Shown here one piece after another: positions 1 to 11,400 of a stretch of DNA of 64,000 nucleotides. The notes below the pieces were generated by a model. The model saw only the letters and a list, made by a program, of their open reading frames with translations. It made no database searches and was not told the DNA's origin. Positions within the stretch are counted from its first letter, which is position 1, and each line of letters starts with the position of its first letter. Position numbers and translations under genes: made by a program. This stretch comes from Erigeron canadensis (Eukaryota > Streptophyta > Magnoliopsida > Asterales > Asteraceae), in the NCBI RefSeq assembly GCF_010389155.1, contig NC_057766.1, forward strand, positions 744,001-808,000. Direction: 5' to 3'.

Positions 1-266
1 CAAATCACTAGCTTTTTTGTCATCTCTGTGACATTAATTTAACTGATGTATAAAAAGATCCTGAAGACATGTTATAAATTTTATATACTATCGTACACAA
101 TAAATGTTTGAAAATCATTTTAATTTTATATGCTACCAGATACATAAACGTAATGTTTCCCAGAGTAACGCCCGGTAACATATCTCTCGTTTATAGTAAT
201 GCAACAAAAGGTAGAATAGAGAGCAATGCTTGAAAGTTATACGGTGTGTATTAGAAAGGTCCTAGG
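1..266. other. AT-rich flank, nothing recognised
   Basis: No open frame, repeat or RNA signature that I can support is present. The stretch ends with CCTAGG at 261-266, which is repeated at 999-1004 and marks the insertion site of the next element. Confidence 0.5.
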
Positions 267-998
267 TGGGGGTGTTGATGGATCGGGTTATTTGGATTTT
301 GGGTTATTCGGTCCGGGTTATCCGGGCTTTGAAGAAATATAAATTAACCCTTAACCCAAACCGAATAAGATTTGGGTTATATTGGTTTGGGTTGTTCGGG
401 TTCGGGTTTTTTGGGTCTGGTTTGGGTGACTCATATACAATGTGCTTTAATTTACATGCAATTTAAAAGATTTTGTTGGTTACGCAACATTGTAACAATA
501 TAATTTCTATTTCAAAATTTTGAATAATAATGATATTCATGTATCCAAAAGTCTTGAAACACTTTTAATTATGCGTTTTTTGAATTCTTCCATAAAATAA
601 AGATTAGTTATAGACAAAACAAATAAAATTACAAATAATATAAAAATAATGAAAACTACTGATATTAAATACTTGTATAAATTTATGTATTTTTAAACAT
701 TCATTATTATTTAACATTGTACACTTTTAATTTCTATAAATGAAAATTTAGTATTCTAATAATATATAGTTTAAACAAATTTGACGTGTTATATTAGTAT
801 AAAAAATCAGATTACATCTTATTCGGGTTGACCCAAGTTATAAAATTTTCACCTGTAATCCAAACCGATTTAGCTTTGGGTTATTTGGGTCAACCCAAAC
901 AACGACCCGTAAACCGAATAACTCAACCCGTTTAACCCAAACCCATTCGGGTTGGGTCGGGTCGGGTTATTTGGGTTTGGTTATTTTCAACACCCCTA
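267..998. mobile_element. hAT-like MITE, non-autonomous
   Basis: The ends are inverted copies: the left end reads TGGGGGTGTTGA and the right end reads TCAACACCCCTA, 11 of 12 bases complementary. CCTAGG lies immediately outside each end (261-266 and 999-1004); shifting the boundary by one base on each side gives an 8-bp duplication with one mismatch, as hAT elements make. The interior (about 280-440 and 825-985) is packed with GGGTTATTTGGG and AACCCAAACC motifs, the usual subterminal repeats of this type of plant MITE. There is no transposase, so any movement would need one supplied elsewhere. Superfamily assignment is inferred from the TAGGGGTGTTGA-like end. Confidence 0.7.
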
Positions 999-1683
999 CC
1001 TAGGTATGAGAAATTGCGATTGTTAGCAAGTTCAAATAATATTATTCAAACCTCAAAACGTAGAGACTCTATAAAATGAATCGTCAGTCTTTTGCAAAGA
1101 GCCATCGATTGCGAATTGCGAATTTATCCCGCCTGCAAGTGTACCAAAACAGATTTGTTCCACTGTTACCAAAATCCACAAACAGAAACAATATGATGTC
1201 AGTTTGACTACCTTCATATTGACTATATTTGGACGAATAAAACTTAGGCTTTCAGGAGCAAGGCTCCCCTTTGAACACCAAGTGGGCCCAACAAGAATTA
1301 ACGCCATTTTTTGCTCGTCGCTTTTCTAACGCCTCTGCTTGTTTTTGTCCAAAAACGCCCCTCGGGGCACTGTTCCGGGCGTTCCTGGGGCGTTTTGGGG
1401 CGTTCCAAGGGGGGAAAAGTGAAATTGAAGGCGTGTGAAACGTCTTGCTCCGTTCAGTCTTATATATGGAAATTCAGAAAAAACAAGTAAATACGGAAGC
1501 AGAAAAGAGTTTTATACTGTAAATTTCCATAATATATATTCATGAAAGTACAATAGTTGTTAAGAAACAAAGAATTAAGTACAACGGTTCTGAATGAACA
1601 GTTGGACTTTTCATATAGTAAATAACAAGCAGCAGTGATGTAGCTTTCGGATATAAATAAACCAATGCAAATCTCTCCTAACT
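999..1683. other. intergenic, one GC-rich palindromic patch
   Basis: No gene is visible. At about 1345-1410 a GC-rich patch repeats the word GGGGCGTT on both strands and can fold back on itself. It may be the end of an unrecognised small transposon, but I could not find a matching partner end. Confidence 0.3.
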
Positions 1684-2010
1684 TCAAAATTTAAAAGCTG
1701 CTACGGTTTCTGGTTTAAAATTAACCTTCATACCCAAAACTCTCTTAACTTCAGCCGGGGTAAGTCTCCAAGTCACGGGTCCTGAATTTTCACCTAAAAA
1801 TCCAAAATCGACACCTTCTCCAAGTTAAGTATCTCTGCCATTTGGGTTAACAAGGCAAACTTATACCTAACATTCCTATGGGTCATGCCTGAGAAATGGC
1901 TAACCAGAACCCTTACATCTTGGTCTAGCTGCAAGCCTCCAATTTAGTGGTTTATTCGTTTCCTGAACGCCCAATTAAAGATAAGCTTCTGGAAAATAGG
2001 ATTATGTCCA
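1684..2010 (-). pseudogene. COG4: COG4 C-terminal fragment, decayed
   Basis: Read on the minus strand, this stretch translates to the C-terminus of subunit 4 of the conserved oligomeric Golgi complex, the tether used in retrograde vesicle traffic within the Golgi. Recognisable stretches are GGLQLDQDVRVLVSHFSGMT, KFALLTQMAEILNLEKVS and, ending at the stop at 1684-1686, TWRLTPAEVKRVLGMKV. A one-base deletion shifts the frame just before GENSGP (near 1795-1800), a Glu codon is missing after LEKVS, and an in-frame stop precedes GGLQ. No intron interrupts it, which fits either a processed copy or the last exon carried by a transposon. Upstream of about 2010 similarity fades. The family call comes from remembered COG4 sequence, not a search. 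Confidence 0.75.
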
Positions 2011-4288
2011 TTGTTCGTCACCGAATTGCATGGGAAGAACAAGTTGACTATCAGAAGCCACATATTTTACCACCACATCTGAAAAGGAGTAGAACTTCAT
2101 AAGCAACAAGCTACTTTTGCGTTTTCAACATAAGTTATCCCATCACCAGGATTCTCACTCATTTCACAATGAAATCTGTTAACTATTTGGTATGACAGCC
2201 AACTCTTAAGAACTGCTAAAATCTTGAACAATATACATGAAAAACAAAACAAAAAGAAAACATGAACTTGAGCATGTTGGATAATCGGTCAAAGAGTTTG
2301 AGCTGAAATAGATCAACTTTTAATACGGGGTGAATGGGTCAGGTCAGGTATTGCTGACTGTAACCATTTGTGGCCTATTCTCTAAAAATTTAATATGATT
2401 TTCTGAAATTGTCACTGAAATACTCAACAGAACCTGATGATATAACGAGCAATAAACATGAAGAAAAAATGTAGAACTTTGCATATTGTAGTATTTTGGC
2501 AAAGAAGTAAACAATTCTTGACAGATACCTTCCATTTGGCAAATTTTAAAACTACACTACTCTTGCTAAATAGATAATCAATTTGTACTAGCTCATTCTT
2601 TGTATTTACAACTGTCATCTTCAGGCATTCATCAAAAGCAGCATCAAACAAACAAACAACGCCGATTTCTTACATCAGAGACTAAATCTTTCCATACAGA
2701 TTCACAATTAGTCAGGTTTCTTTCGTGTCCCAATATCCATAGACAAAACATACACAAAGTTAGACATTGTTTCTAAATACCCATGCTTGGCACATACATA
2801 CCATGCTAGGTCTGGCCTCCCTTCTAATACCCTAAAACCATATGACTAAAATGTTTCACATGCATCATACCAACAAAAAACATAAAAAAACTAACACTAT
2901 TATAGTTATCTGGTTCACCAAGTTAACTTTTCCTACCTTTGTTCTTTTTACCCTTCGTTTTCTTAAACCAGGAGGGTAAAACTTCTCTATAATTAACCTT
3001 ACGTACAAATCAAGAACGTGTTAGTGTGTTACATGTACATGTGATAGTCCAAGTTACTAATTTCAATAACTTTAAATATTTTAATTATAGATCAGTTTAT
3101 ACAATCTCATCTTTTTTAAAGATAAATAATAAAGATTGGCTCTGGTCATTCCAACTGGTTGAATGTTAAACCCCGCGACACCGGTTTGATGTCCAATCCG
3201 ATTCAGTTTAAACGAGCATAGTGTCTGTGCGTTGCAGCAGCTAAAAGGTGATGAAAATATAAAAGGAAGGCGGTGGTGGAGATCGAGGGAGGCGGTGGAG
3301 AAGGAGGGCGACGGCGGAAGGTGATAAAAGGTCGATGAGAGTGTGTAATGATTAAAGACAATGTGGGAAAGGATGATATATAAGGGTTTTATGTATAAGT
3401 ATGGGTCTTTTGGGAAGAAAAAAAATGCTTAATTTTGAGAAATTCAATACTTTTTATAAGGAAGTAAGGGAGTATAGATATCGCAAAGTACACAAGGTGT
3501 GCCATTTAAAAGTTTAGTTAATTTTAATGGGCCGGCTTAGTGAAATGAACTAATACTTAAAAGTTGTAAACATAACAAACAGGAGACTAGAAATTGTGGG
3601 CCTTTTAAAGGTCATGTGTTGACCATTGCCAGCCTTTTACGAACTATCAAAATATTGATTGTATGTGTTGCAAAATAAAAACGATTTTTGGTTGTTAGCA
3701 GGTAGCAAGAGAGACGTATGACGCATCCTAGTTATTATTGTATATTCTTCAAAATCAATTGCGGGATATATACTAATTTCACCAAGTAATCAAAAAAAAT
3801 TTCACCAAGGATGTGTACTAATAAGGGGTGCAGTATCACACGATGCTTGTGGAGACACCGCCTCCTCTTAGTGGGAGAGGAGAGGATGGAATGCAAGAGT
3901 GCTATCATGTTCTCTCTCGGTCGATTTGTTTCTCTCTATTTTCCTTTTCTTTTTTTGAAAGGGTAGGTGATGGGGAAAGAAAGAAACATGAAACACATTC
4001 CTTGTGCTTGAGGAGAATGAGGAAACATGGAATGTTGGAGGGGAGAAAGAGAGAGAGAGAAAGTGGAAGATGAGGAGATTACAGAATACACTTTCTTATC
4101 CTTAAAAAGAAGTTATACGAATCGTACATGCTTAATTCGAGAACCCTGTTTATTGAAATGGTTACAAGTTACAACTTAGGTATATAATTTATTTTCCCAA
4201 ACATATTAAATAAACCAATGTATTTTGGTGTAATGGAAAATATCTGCGAATAAAAGAGATCAACAATTAATTAATCCGTGGCTTATTA
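2011..4288. other. intergenic, possible worn Helitron at 3210-3477
   Basis: No gene is supported. Short open frames here lack family features. At 3210-3477 a GC-rich left part (CGAGCATAGTG..., then CGGTGG/GGCGGCGG words) and an AT-rich right part ending GAGTATAGAT resemble a minus-strand Helitron, since the reverse complement of the right edge starts TCTATACTCC. The 3' hairpin and CTRR end are too degraded to be sure. The open frame at 3828-4073 is a purine-rich, low-complexity stretch that I do not call a gene. Confidence 0.3.
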
Positions 4289-5506
4289 TCTATAATATAA
4301 CTAAAAGAGGGGGTTAAGGGTACACTTGGCACCCATAATCCCCCTCCTTGAGCCTAATACTTTCTTCTCATTAATCCTCTATTTTTTCTAATATTATTTA
4401 TTTTATTCTATAACCGACCTTTAAAAATAATTCTTATTATTTGTCTACATCTACTATATATATAAACCAAATCTAAAAACTTACGGAACCATAAAAAAAA
4501 TCCCCTACATTCGACTTTCGAAAACTCGCAGAACAAAAAAGTGTCTTGATTCGACTTACAAGCAGGTTAGTTCGACTAAGTTTTCTTTAGTTTGTTAACA
4601 TTGAATTGTTAATTATAAAGTTTTTATCTTTAATTTGTTAAACCATTGCAGAACAAAAAATTCTCTTGATTCGACTTACAAGCAGGTTAGTTCGACTAGG
4701 AAGTTTTCTTTACTTTTTCAACATTGAATTGTTAATTATAAAGTTTTTATCTTTAATTTGTTAAAATTGAATTCATTCGACTTACAAGGTTTTTGTTCGA
4801 CTAGCAACTTTTCTTTAATTTGTTAACATTGAAATCTTAATTATAATGTTTAGCTAATTTTTTTACATTGAATTTTTATGTTATTGTTTTGTAATCCATT
4901 GTAGGTTCATTATGACTTCTCATTCAACAACAAAAAATAAGACCACATTAGTTCATCTTGAAGATCTTAAGCAACACATGTTACCACATCTACGACTCCG
5001 TGTTGTGCATGTATGGACTGTTCCGGATTGGAATAACCCAAAGAAAATCAAAACGTTCGAGATGGTCTTTGTTGATGAATTGGTATGTATTTTTCAAATT
5101 ATATACTTTGCACTTTTAAAATATAACTAAAGTTGAAAAAAAGGGGTAAACTATAATCAATATTTATATGGAGTTATTTTTCATACGTTTCGTTTTTAGT
5201 TTTTGTATTGATTACGTTTAGTTTGATGATACATATTTATATGGAGTTATTTTTAATATGTTTCGTTTTAAATTTTTGTATTGATTAAGTTTAATGTGAT
5301 GATACATATAATGAGTTTGTAATATAACTAAAGTTGAAAAAAAAGGGATAAACTATGAATAGTTCATACTTTGAATAGTTTTATGTTAGATTTTTACGTA
5401 TTCTAATTTTTACATTACCTACTTAATAAAGTTGAGTTCTACTTTTTTTTAGCTTTGATTAATATATTTTGAGACAACCCGTTCAATTGACGGGTTTGAA
5501 CACTAG
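4289..5506 (+). mobile_element. Helitron, non-autonomous, 1218 bp
   Basis: The element starts TCTATAATATAACTAAAAGA directly after an A, and ends in CTAG followed by T, the A|T target expected for Helitrons. Ten bases before the end is a perfect hairpin, stem AACCCGT (5476-5482) with ACGGGTT (5490-5496) around a 7-base loop. There are no inverted termini and no target duplication. It carries an exon-like RPA fragment (4912-5080) and no Rep/helicase. Directly repeated blocks around TCGACTTACAAGCAGGTTAG (about 4550-4800) lie upstream of that exon. The same 5' end family appears on the minus strand at 43890, 44063 and 44359. Confidence 0.85.
4912..5080 (+). pseudogene. RPA-like OB-fold exon captured in Helitron
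   Basis: The ORF starts at the ATG at 4912 and is open to 5130, but after VFVDEL the sequence GTATGT looks like a 5' splice site. The exon encodes LRLRVVHVWTVPDWNNPKKI followed by EMVFVDEL. This is the first OB-fold strand pattern of plant replication protein A-like proteins (DUF223/RPA1 N-terminal group), where the exon likewise ends after a VDE motif. Such proteins bind single-stranded DNA, and plant Helitrons often carry RPA-like genes. Only the first exon is here: the single-stranded DNA binding domains and zinc ribbon are absent, so it cannot make a working RPA. Confidence 0.6.
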
Positions 5507-5748
5507 TATTAATATACAAGTCTAAAATAATAAATGATACTCATTATTATTATATGTTTTTTTCTTCGAACATTTAATCCTCTGAGCCTGTCAAATCCTG
5601 AGCAAATCGAGTTGAGATCGTAAAATATTCAGGAAAAAAACTGACACTTTTGTAACTCTAGAGAATTGAACTTGACATATGAAAACAAACAACGATGTAT
5701 CTTCAAAATCTCTAAATAATTGTCAGTTGATTTGTTCTCCATTAACCA

Positions 5749-5788
<40 letters not shown>

Positions 5789-6051
5789 TCTCCACCTAAG
5801 TTTTAAGTATCTTTCCGCATTAAGGAAAAACAATACATCAAATGTTATTAAATATGCTAAAAAGTAAAAATCAAAATTATTTCGTTTATAACTGACTTTA
5901 CAAAAAAACTTTTAAATCATACAAAAGGCATACTTTGTATACCAACAAAATTAAAGGTACCAAAATGTAACACATAAATATCATATAAATCTAATTATTC
6001 ATAAAAGTAATTTTAAAAAAATACAAATAGTAAAAGGTTTATTTATAATTT
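5507..6051. other. AT-rich intergenic with (TA)n tract
   Basis: A (TA)n microsatellite of about 26 bp lies at 5755-5780, followed by a T-run. Nothing else is supported. The last nine bases, TTATAATTT at 6043-6051, are one copy of the duplication that flanks the next element. Confidence 0.5.
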
Positions 6052-7066
6052 GGGTTAATTACTTGTAAAATCCCTAAATTTGTCACTGAAATTTTTTTTT
6101 GGGCTCAAATAAAAAAAAAGGTTTATTTGAGGGTATAAAAACAACTAAAACTACTTTTGTGGGGTCTCGTGTAAGTAGCCGGTCAAAAATTTTTTTTTAA
6201 GTAATTTCTCTTTTATTTTATTTCATTTATGGATTACATGGAAATTCCAAGTCATATCTTTATACAAAACACCAAAGATCCGGCCACAAAACTCATAAAA
6301 CAATTTGAATAATAGTGATTGTATCTTTGTCCTCATCTAACCATTCTCATGTTCAACTTTATTAAACAACCCAAGTTGAAGATGTGAAGTTTTTACTTAA
6401 CACCACCGTGAAGTCTCCATAGCCGCCAACGTAAACACCGCTACTATTCTGACAACGAACCTTAATACGCAAATCTAACACTTTTAAATTGATCAATCTT
6501 ATTTGTTCTTCACGGGAAATCTAATCAGTTGTGAGGAAGCCAAAATTAGATCTCGAAGCTACCGGTGGTGGCTTTCGGAGAGGCGGAACAAGGGACAATT
6601 GGGATGGCAGAGAAATCGAAGGTGTGTGACGGTAGTTCTCGATAGTTGTGTGTGTTTGTGAAATTGGTAGATGGGGTTTGCGGCTCCAATGATTTGGAAT
6701 GAAACCATTGGTCAGATTTTGGTAACTTCATATCCAATGAAGTTTCTGACGCCGGTAGTGGTGATTTTAAAATGGAAGTGGCTAGATGTTGATATGGTAC
6801 AAGGGAATATAAAAAAATGGCTAAATTGAACTTTTTTTTTGTTGCAGCCTCAAAAAAGGTTTCAGTGACAAGTTGAGGGACTTTTCAAGTAATTAGCCCT
6901 TAAAAATAAGGATAAAACTGGCTAGCTACTGTACACGTCAACAAAAAGTGGTCACAGTCCTACTATAGTAATTTTAGCCGTTTTCATACCCTTAAATATA
7001 ACTTTTTTTGTTTGAGCCCCAGAAAAGGTTTAAGTGACAAATTGAAGGACTTTCAGTAATTAGCCC
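6052..7066. mobile_element. Long-TIR MULE-like element, non-autonomous
   Basis: The outer ends are long inverted repeats: GGGTTAATTACTTG at the left pairs with the right end, which finishes CAGTAATTAGCCC. Similarity continues for about 130 bases through TTTGTCACTGAAA and the ATTTGAGCCC block. A perfect 9-bp direct repeat, TTATAATTT, lies outside (6043-6051 and 7067-7075), the length Mutator-like transposases make. A second right-end copy lies inside at about 6845-6900, so the right terminus is duplicated. The interior (6360-6800) holds sequence of unknown origin, including a 63-aa minus-strand open frame at 6546-6737 that I do not recognise. Confidence 0.75.
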
Positions 7067-7154
7067 TTATAATTTTAGACACTTTACAACAAGTCTAATA
7101 AAGTGTAGTGCTATTGATAGAGTGTTGTAACACGATGTGAAGTATTTTTTAAAA

Positions 7155-8305
7155 GAGATTATGGCACCGGAATGTAACCAACTATGACTCAATGGTTATG
7201 TAATGTAGTGACCTTTCAAATTGGCTATCTAATGTAAGTATCTTTCATTTTTGTTCTTTTAATGTATCCTACCAGGTAACATCCTACTTATAACCGGTAA
7301 TGCCACGTTGGACGTAAAAAGAATAGGGATTAAGGCACCGGAGTGTAACCAACTATGAGTGAATGGTTATGTAATGTAGTAACCTACGAAAGTGTTAAAA
7401 TTGATGTAAGAACCTCTCTATTTTGCTCACTCAATGTATCCTACCGTTTTACTCCGACGACTTTATACTTTGGTCATCTTCTCCGGCTAATTCCGGCACT
7501 ATCTTCGGGAACAAGAATTTTTTCCGGAGAGCAAATGTGAAACTGTAACTAAATGTCTAACTTCAATCCCGAACACAAATCAACACTAGATATAGATAGA
7601 TGCATATATACATTTATTGATTTCAGAACACAATTCAATAATAATCATACTCAAACCCTAATCCACAAATCGGATTGTGTTATGATCACCCCATCATCGT
7701 TAACTATAAAGATCCGACCATCCCATCCCCACCACAAGCAAGATCCAGCAACTTTTGTTTACAATAGGGTAAACGGGGGAGATTTTGACAGAGAATGATG
7801 ACGGTGTTTGTCTGGGTGATGGCTGACATTTGTTTATTTTATTGGTGGCAATCAGCGGTGGCACGTGTCCGGATGTGGAGACGGTGGAGAGATGGCTACA
7901 CCTATTAAATGGAAGAAAAAATGAGACCGAGACCACCCACTACAACCTCGTCAGAGTCTAAGACCATCCACCATCCATTTCGTCAGAGTTTATAACCCAC
8001 AACCGTGACCATGACCGTACAACAGGTCAACCAGTACATGAAAAGTACAAAAATGAGAGGTTCTTACATTAAATAGTCAGTTTTAAAGATAACTACGTAA
8101 CATAACCATTGAGTCATAGTTGGTTACACTCTAGTGCCATAATCCCAAAGTAAAACTAACATTGTTACCGGTTACCGGTACAACAGGTCAACTGATACAT
8201 TAAAAGAACAAAAATGAAAGGTACTTACATCAGATAGCCAATTTGAAAGGTCATTACATTACATAACCATTGAGTCATAGTTGGTTACACTCCAGTGTCA
8301 TAATC
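7155..8305. mobile_element. Long-TIR MULE-like element with doubled ends
   Basis: The left end (GAGATTATGGCACCGGAATG...) and right end (...GTGTCATAATC) are inverted copies over about 115 bases with few differences. An 11-bp direct repeat, ATTTTTTAAAA, flanks it (7144-7154 and 8306-8316). Inside is a second pair of the same ends: GGGATTAAGGCACCGG at 7326 and ...GTGCCATAATCCC ending at 8146. The element is therefore either two nested copies of one family or a copy with doubled termini. The interior between 7440 and 8040 includes a weak open frame (7553-7798) without family features. Its right edge is only about 160 bp upstream of the bromodomain gene start codon. Confidence 0.75.
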
Positions 8306-8468
8306 ATTTTTTAAAACACTATATTTACTAAAAAAATTATTTATTGCGTGTAATACATGAATAGCAAATTACAAACAAAACCCTGATGAAAAGAGAGAGA
8401 AACAAAAAGATAAACAGAAAGAGGACGGAGATAAAGAAAGCGGAAAACGGGTCAGGCAAGCAGGCAAT

Positions 8469-11400
8469 ATGGGCAAGACAGGCGGAGGAGGAGGAATAAA
8501 GAAAAGAAAGAAATTAGGCAGACCTTCTTTATCAGATCTCCAACGTCGCCAACAACAACAACAACGTGACAATTCCGCAATTATTAATAACCCTAATAAT
8601 TCAATTTCAAATTCAAATTCAGATCATTTTGACGACGAAGATGAACGGAAACGGAAAAAAGTCAAATTAGTTGTTAAATTGCCTCAATCCTCTTCTCCTT
8701 CGTCTCCTCCTTCTTCTTCTAATGCCAACCATTTTATTCTTAATTCTGGATCTGCCAATCATCTTCAGGTTTTTCAATTTCTCTCTCTCTCTCTTTTTTT
8801 TTTTTTATAATTTTAGTGTATATATATATATATATATAATGTATGTATATATTTCTTTTTTTCGCGGGTAAGTAAATTGAGCAGATTTTTCTAAATAGAA
8901 GTGGGTGGGTGTACTTGTTTTCACCACCTCATCTCACCTTTTTCTTTCTTTTTCTTTCTTTATATATATATATATATATATATATAGATTTTGTTTTTAG
9001 TAAACACAATCTGTATCTATATCTATATCTATATCTGTATTTTTTATTTTTTATATATATCTGTAAAAAAAGGATAAACCTTTTTAAGCAACATTCTGTT
9101 TCTATTTATTTATTTATTATTGTTTTGTACTTATAATAACAACAACAATAATAATAATGAAATTGATTTCTGACCCCTACTATTATTATTATTATTTATT
9201 TGAATTTATATATATGTATGTATATGTATATATACACAGACAGACTTACTTGAAGGAAAAAGTTCAATTTTTTCTTTTCTTTATAATTAACTATGCTTTT
9301 AATTAAAATTTTAATATGGGTGTATTTTATTGCTTTTAGTATGATTGATGATGGATTTATTATTACGTTTTGTAGGGCGAAAAGGTTTCGAAAGGCATGG
9401 ACATTCTACATGGTACTAATCATCAGCACATTCTTCAATACAACTTGTATGGTCTTTATAATGGTAAATGTTTGATGTATGTGCAGGGTCGCCATTCGAA
9501 TCTGGAGGACCCGTAACACCTTTGCCTGACAAAAAGTTGTTGCTTTTCATTCTTGACAGGCTTCAAAAGTTTGTTTCTTTTCCTTTTGCAATTTTTCTTC
9601 TTTCAGGTGCAAATAAACCCACTGTTTATTGATTTAATAGACCTTATCGAAATGTATATGCAGGAAGGACACTCATGCGGTGTTTTCTGAGCCCGTTGAT
9701 CCTGACGAGGTGCTTTGTTTTGGAACGCTACGACTGTTCTTTGTTATCTTTTTGGTTTTGTTTCTTACTGATATGGAGATGTTTGTTCTGTATGCAGCTC
9801 CCTGATTACCATGAAATTATTAAGCAGCCTATGGATTTTGGTACTGTTAGGAGCAAACTCGATGCGGGACTTTACTCATATTTGGAAGATTTGGAGGTTT
9901 GTATTGGCTGATTATGATTCTGTTGTTTGAAGTTCGTAAATTTATCTCTCCTGTTCAGTATAATGTGGTTTCGAGTTAAATATTGTGATAATGATATTGA
10001 GATGCAACAGGATTATTAGTTGTCCAAGGAAACCAGTATTTATTCTTTCTATGGGCTGACACGTATAGTCATACTGCATACACTTGACTGTCCAATCACC
10101 CACTACAGAAATATTACAGTCTTGTTTAATGAAACTTAATGGATAAGCAGTCCTTCAACTTTTTCTTAGTACCTGTAATAATGTGATACTTGTCAGTCAA
10201 ACAAATTTATCTTATTTGTAGATAGCCATTGTATCTTTTTCAACAACTATCATTGTATCTTTTGGTGTGAGGGAGGGAGAATCTGAACTTTTGAGAGTTG
10301 AAGGATGTTGTACGTGATCTAATTCGCTTAGCAAACTTTATTTCCGCAGCTGAGGAAATGAGGTCTAATCTCACACCTTTTCACCACCTACTAAATAGTT
10401 TTTCGGTCCAACTTGGTCTATTGAACGCAAATCCTAATAAGCTACTTATGTGATGGCACAATGAAATGAGAGCCTTGTTGCTTCCCTTATTTAGAAAGGG
10501 TAAGTGTTGGCAAAGTGGCATCTTCTTTTGGGGCGGGTTAAGTTTTTCTTTATGTTCTTTCTTTGAGAGAAAGTGAGGGGCTTACTTTACTAGCGGCATC
10601 AGTAGTGTTTTAGCAACATGATGGATACACAAACCACACATTCAGCTCTACTGACGTTGCTCATTTTTGTTTTTACATGAACGAACATTTATGAAAATAT
10701 GCAATTATGTGGTTTACTGGTTATCTTAATATTTGTGTGTTTTTCCCTCTTTGAATTGACCAAGCTATCTTATACTGAGTGCATAATATAGAAGTGTGAT
10801 TTTACAAGTGATAAACATGGTTTGATAACTCTAATCTCATTTTTCTGTCTAGTATGAAATATTTGTTAGCTTTTCACATACCATACATTTAACTTTCCCT
10901 GCATATGCCAGGCTAGTACGTCAAATATCCATATTTTGAAAACTTTATCTTGCATATATATGCAGTTTAAAAAGTGTTATTTTGTTTTTCGCAGGCAGAT
11001 GTTTATTTGATCTGCTCCAATGCAATGCAGTACAATTCATCTGATACAATATACTTCCGGCAGGTAAGATTCACCTCTTTTACATGCTAATGCCTAATAA
11101 TATCCTTTACATGTTAAATGTTTTTAGACTTGATTGCTGTTGCCTATTCTCGCAGGCGAGGTCTATACAAGAGTTAGCAAAAAGAGACTTTGATAATCTG
11201 AGGCAAGAGGGTGAAGACGGCGAGTTACAACCGAAAGTGGTGAAAAGAGGCAGACCACCTGGAAAGCAGGCGAAGAAGACACCTGGCAGACCCCCATTGG
11301 ACCGTGCGGCTCCTGAATCTACTTCGGGGGCCACTCTTGCAACTACTGAAGACCACACGACCGAGTCTACTCCTTACAATTTACGAAAAGCACCGCCCGT

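Noticed and set aside
4550..4800. Repeats with regular spacing as a CRISPR array
   Set aside because: Units are long, few and AT-rich inside a Helitron, with no uniform spacers.
7700..7936. 78-aa minus-strand open frame
   Set aside because: It lies within the long-TIR element, overlaps an opposite-strand frame and has no family motif.
9376..9463. Longer exon 2 of the bromodomain gene ending at 9463
   Set aside because: It would leave a 23-base intron, too short for plant splicing; the 9412 donor leaves 74 bases and keeps phase.
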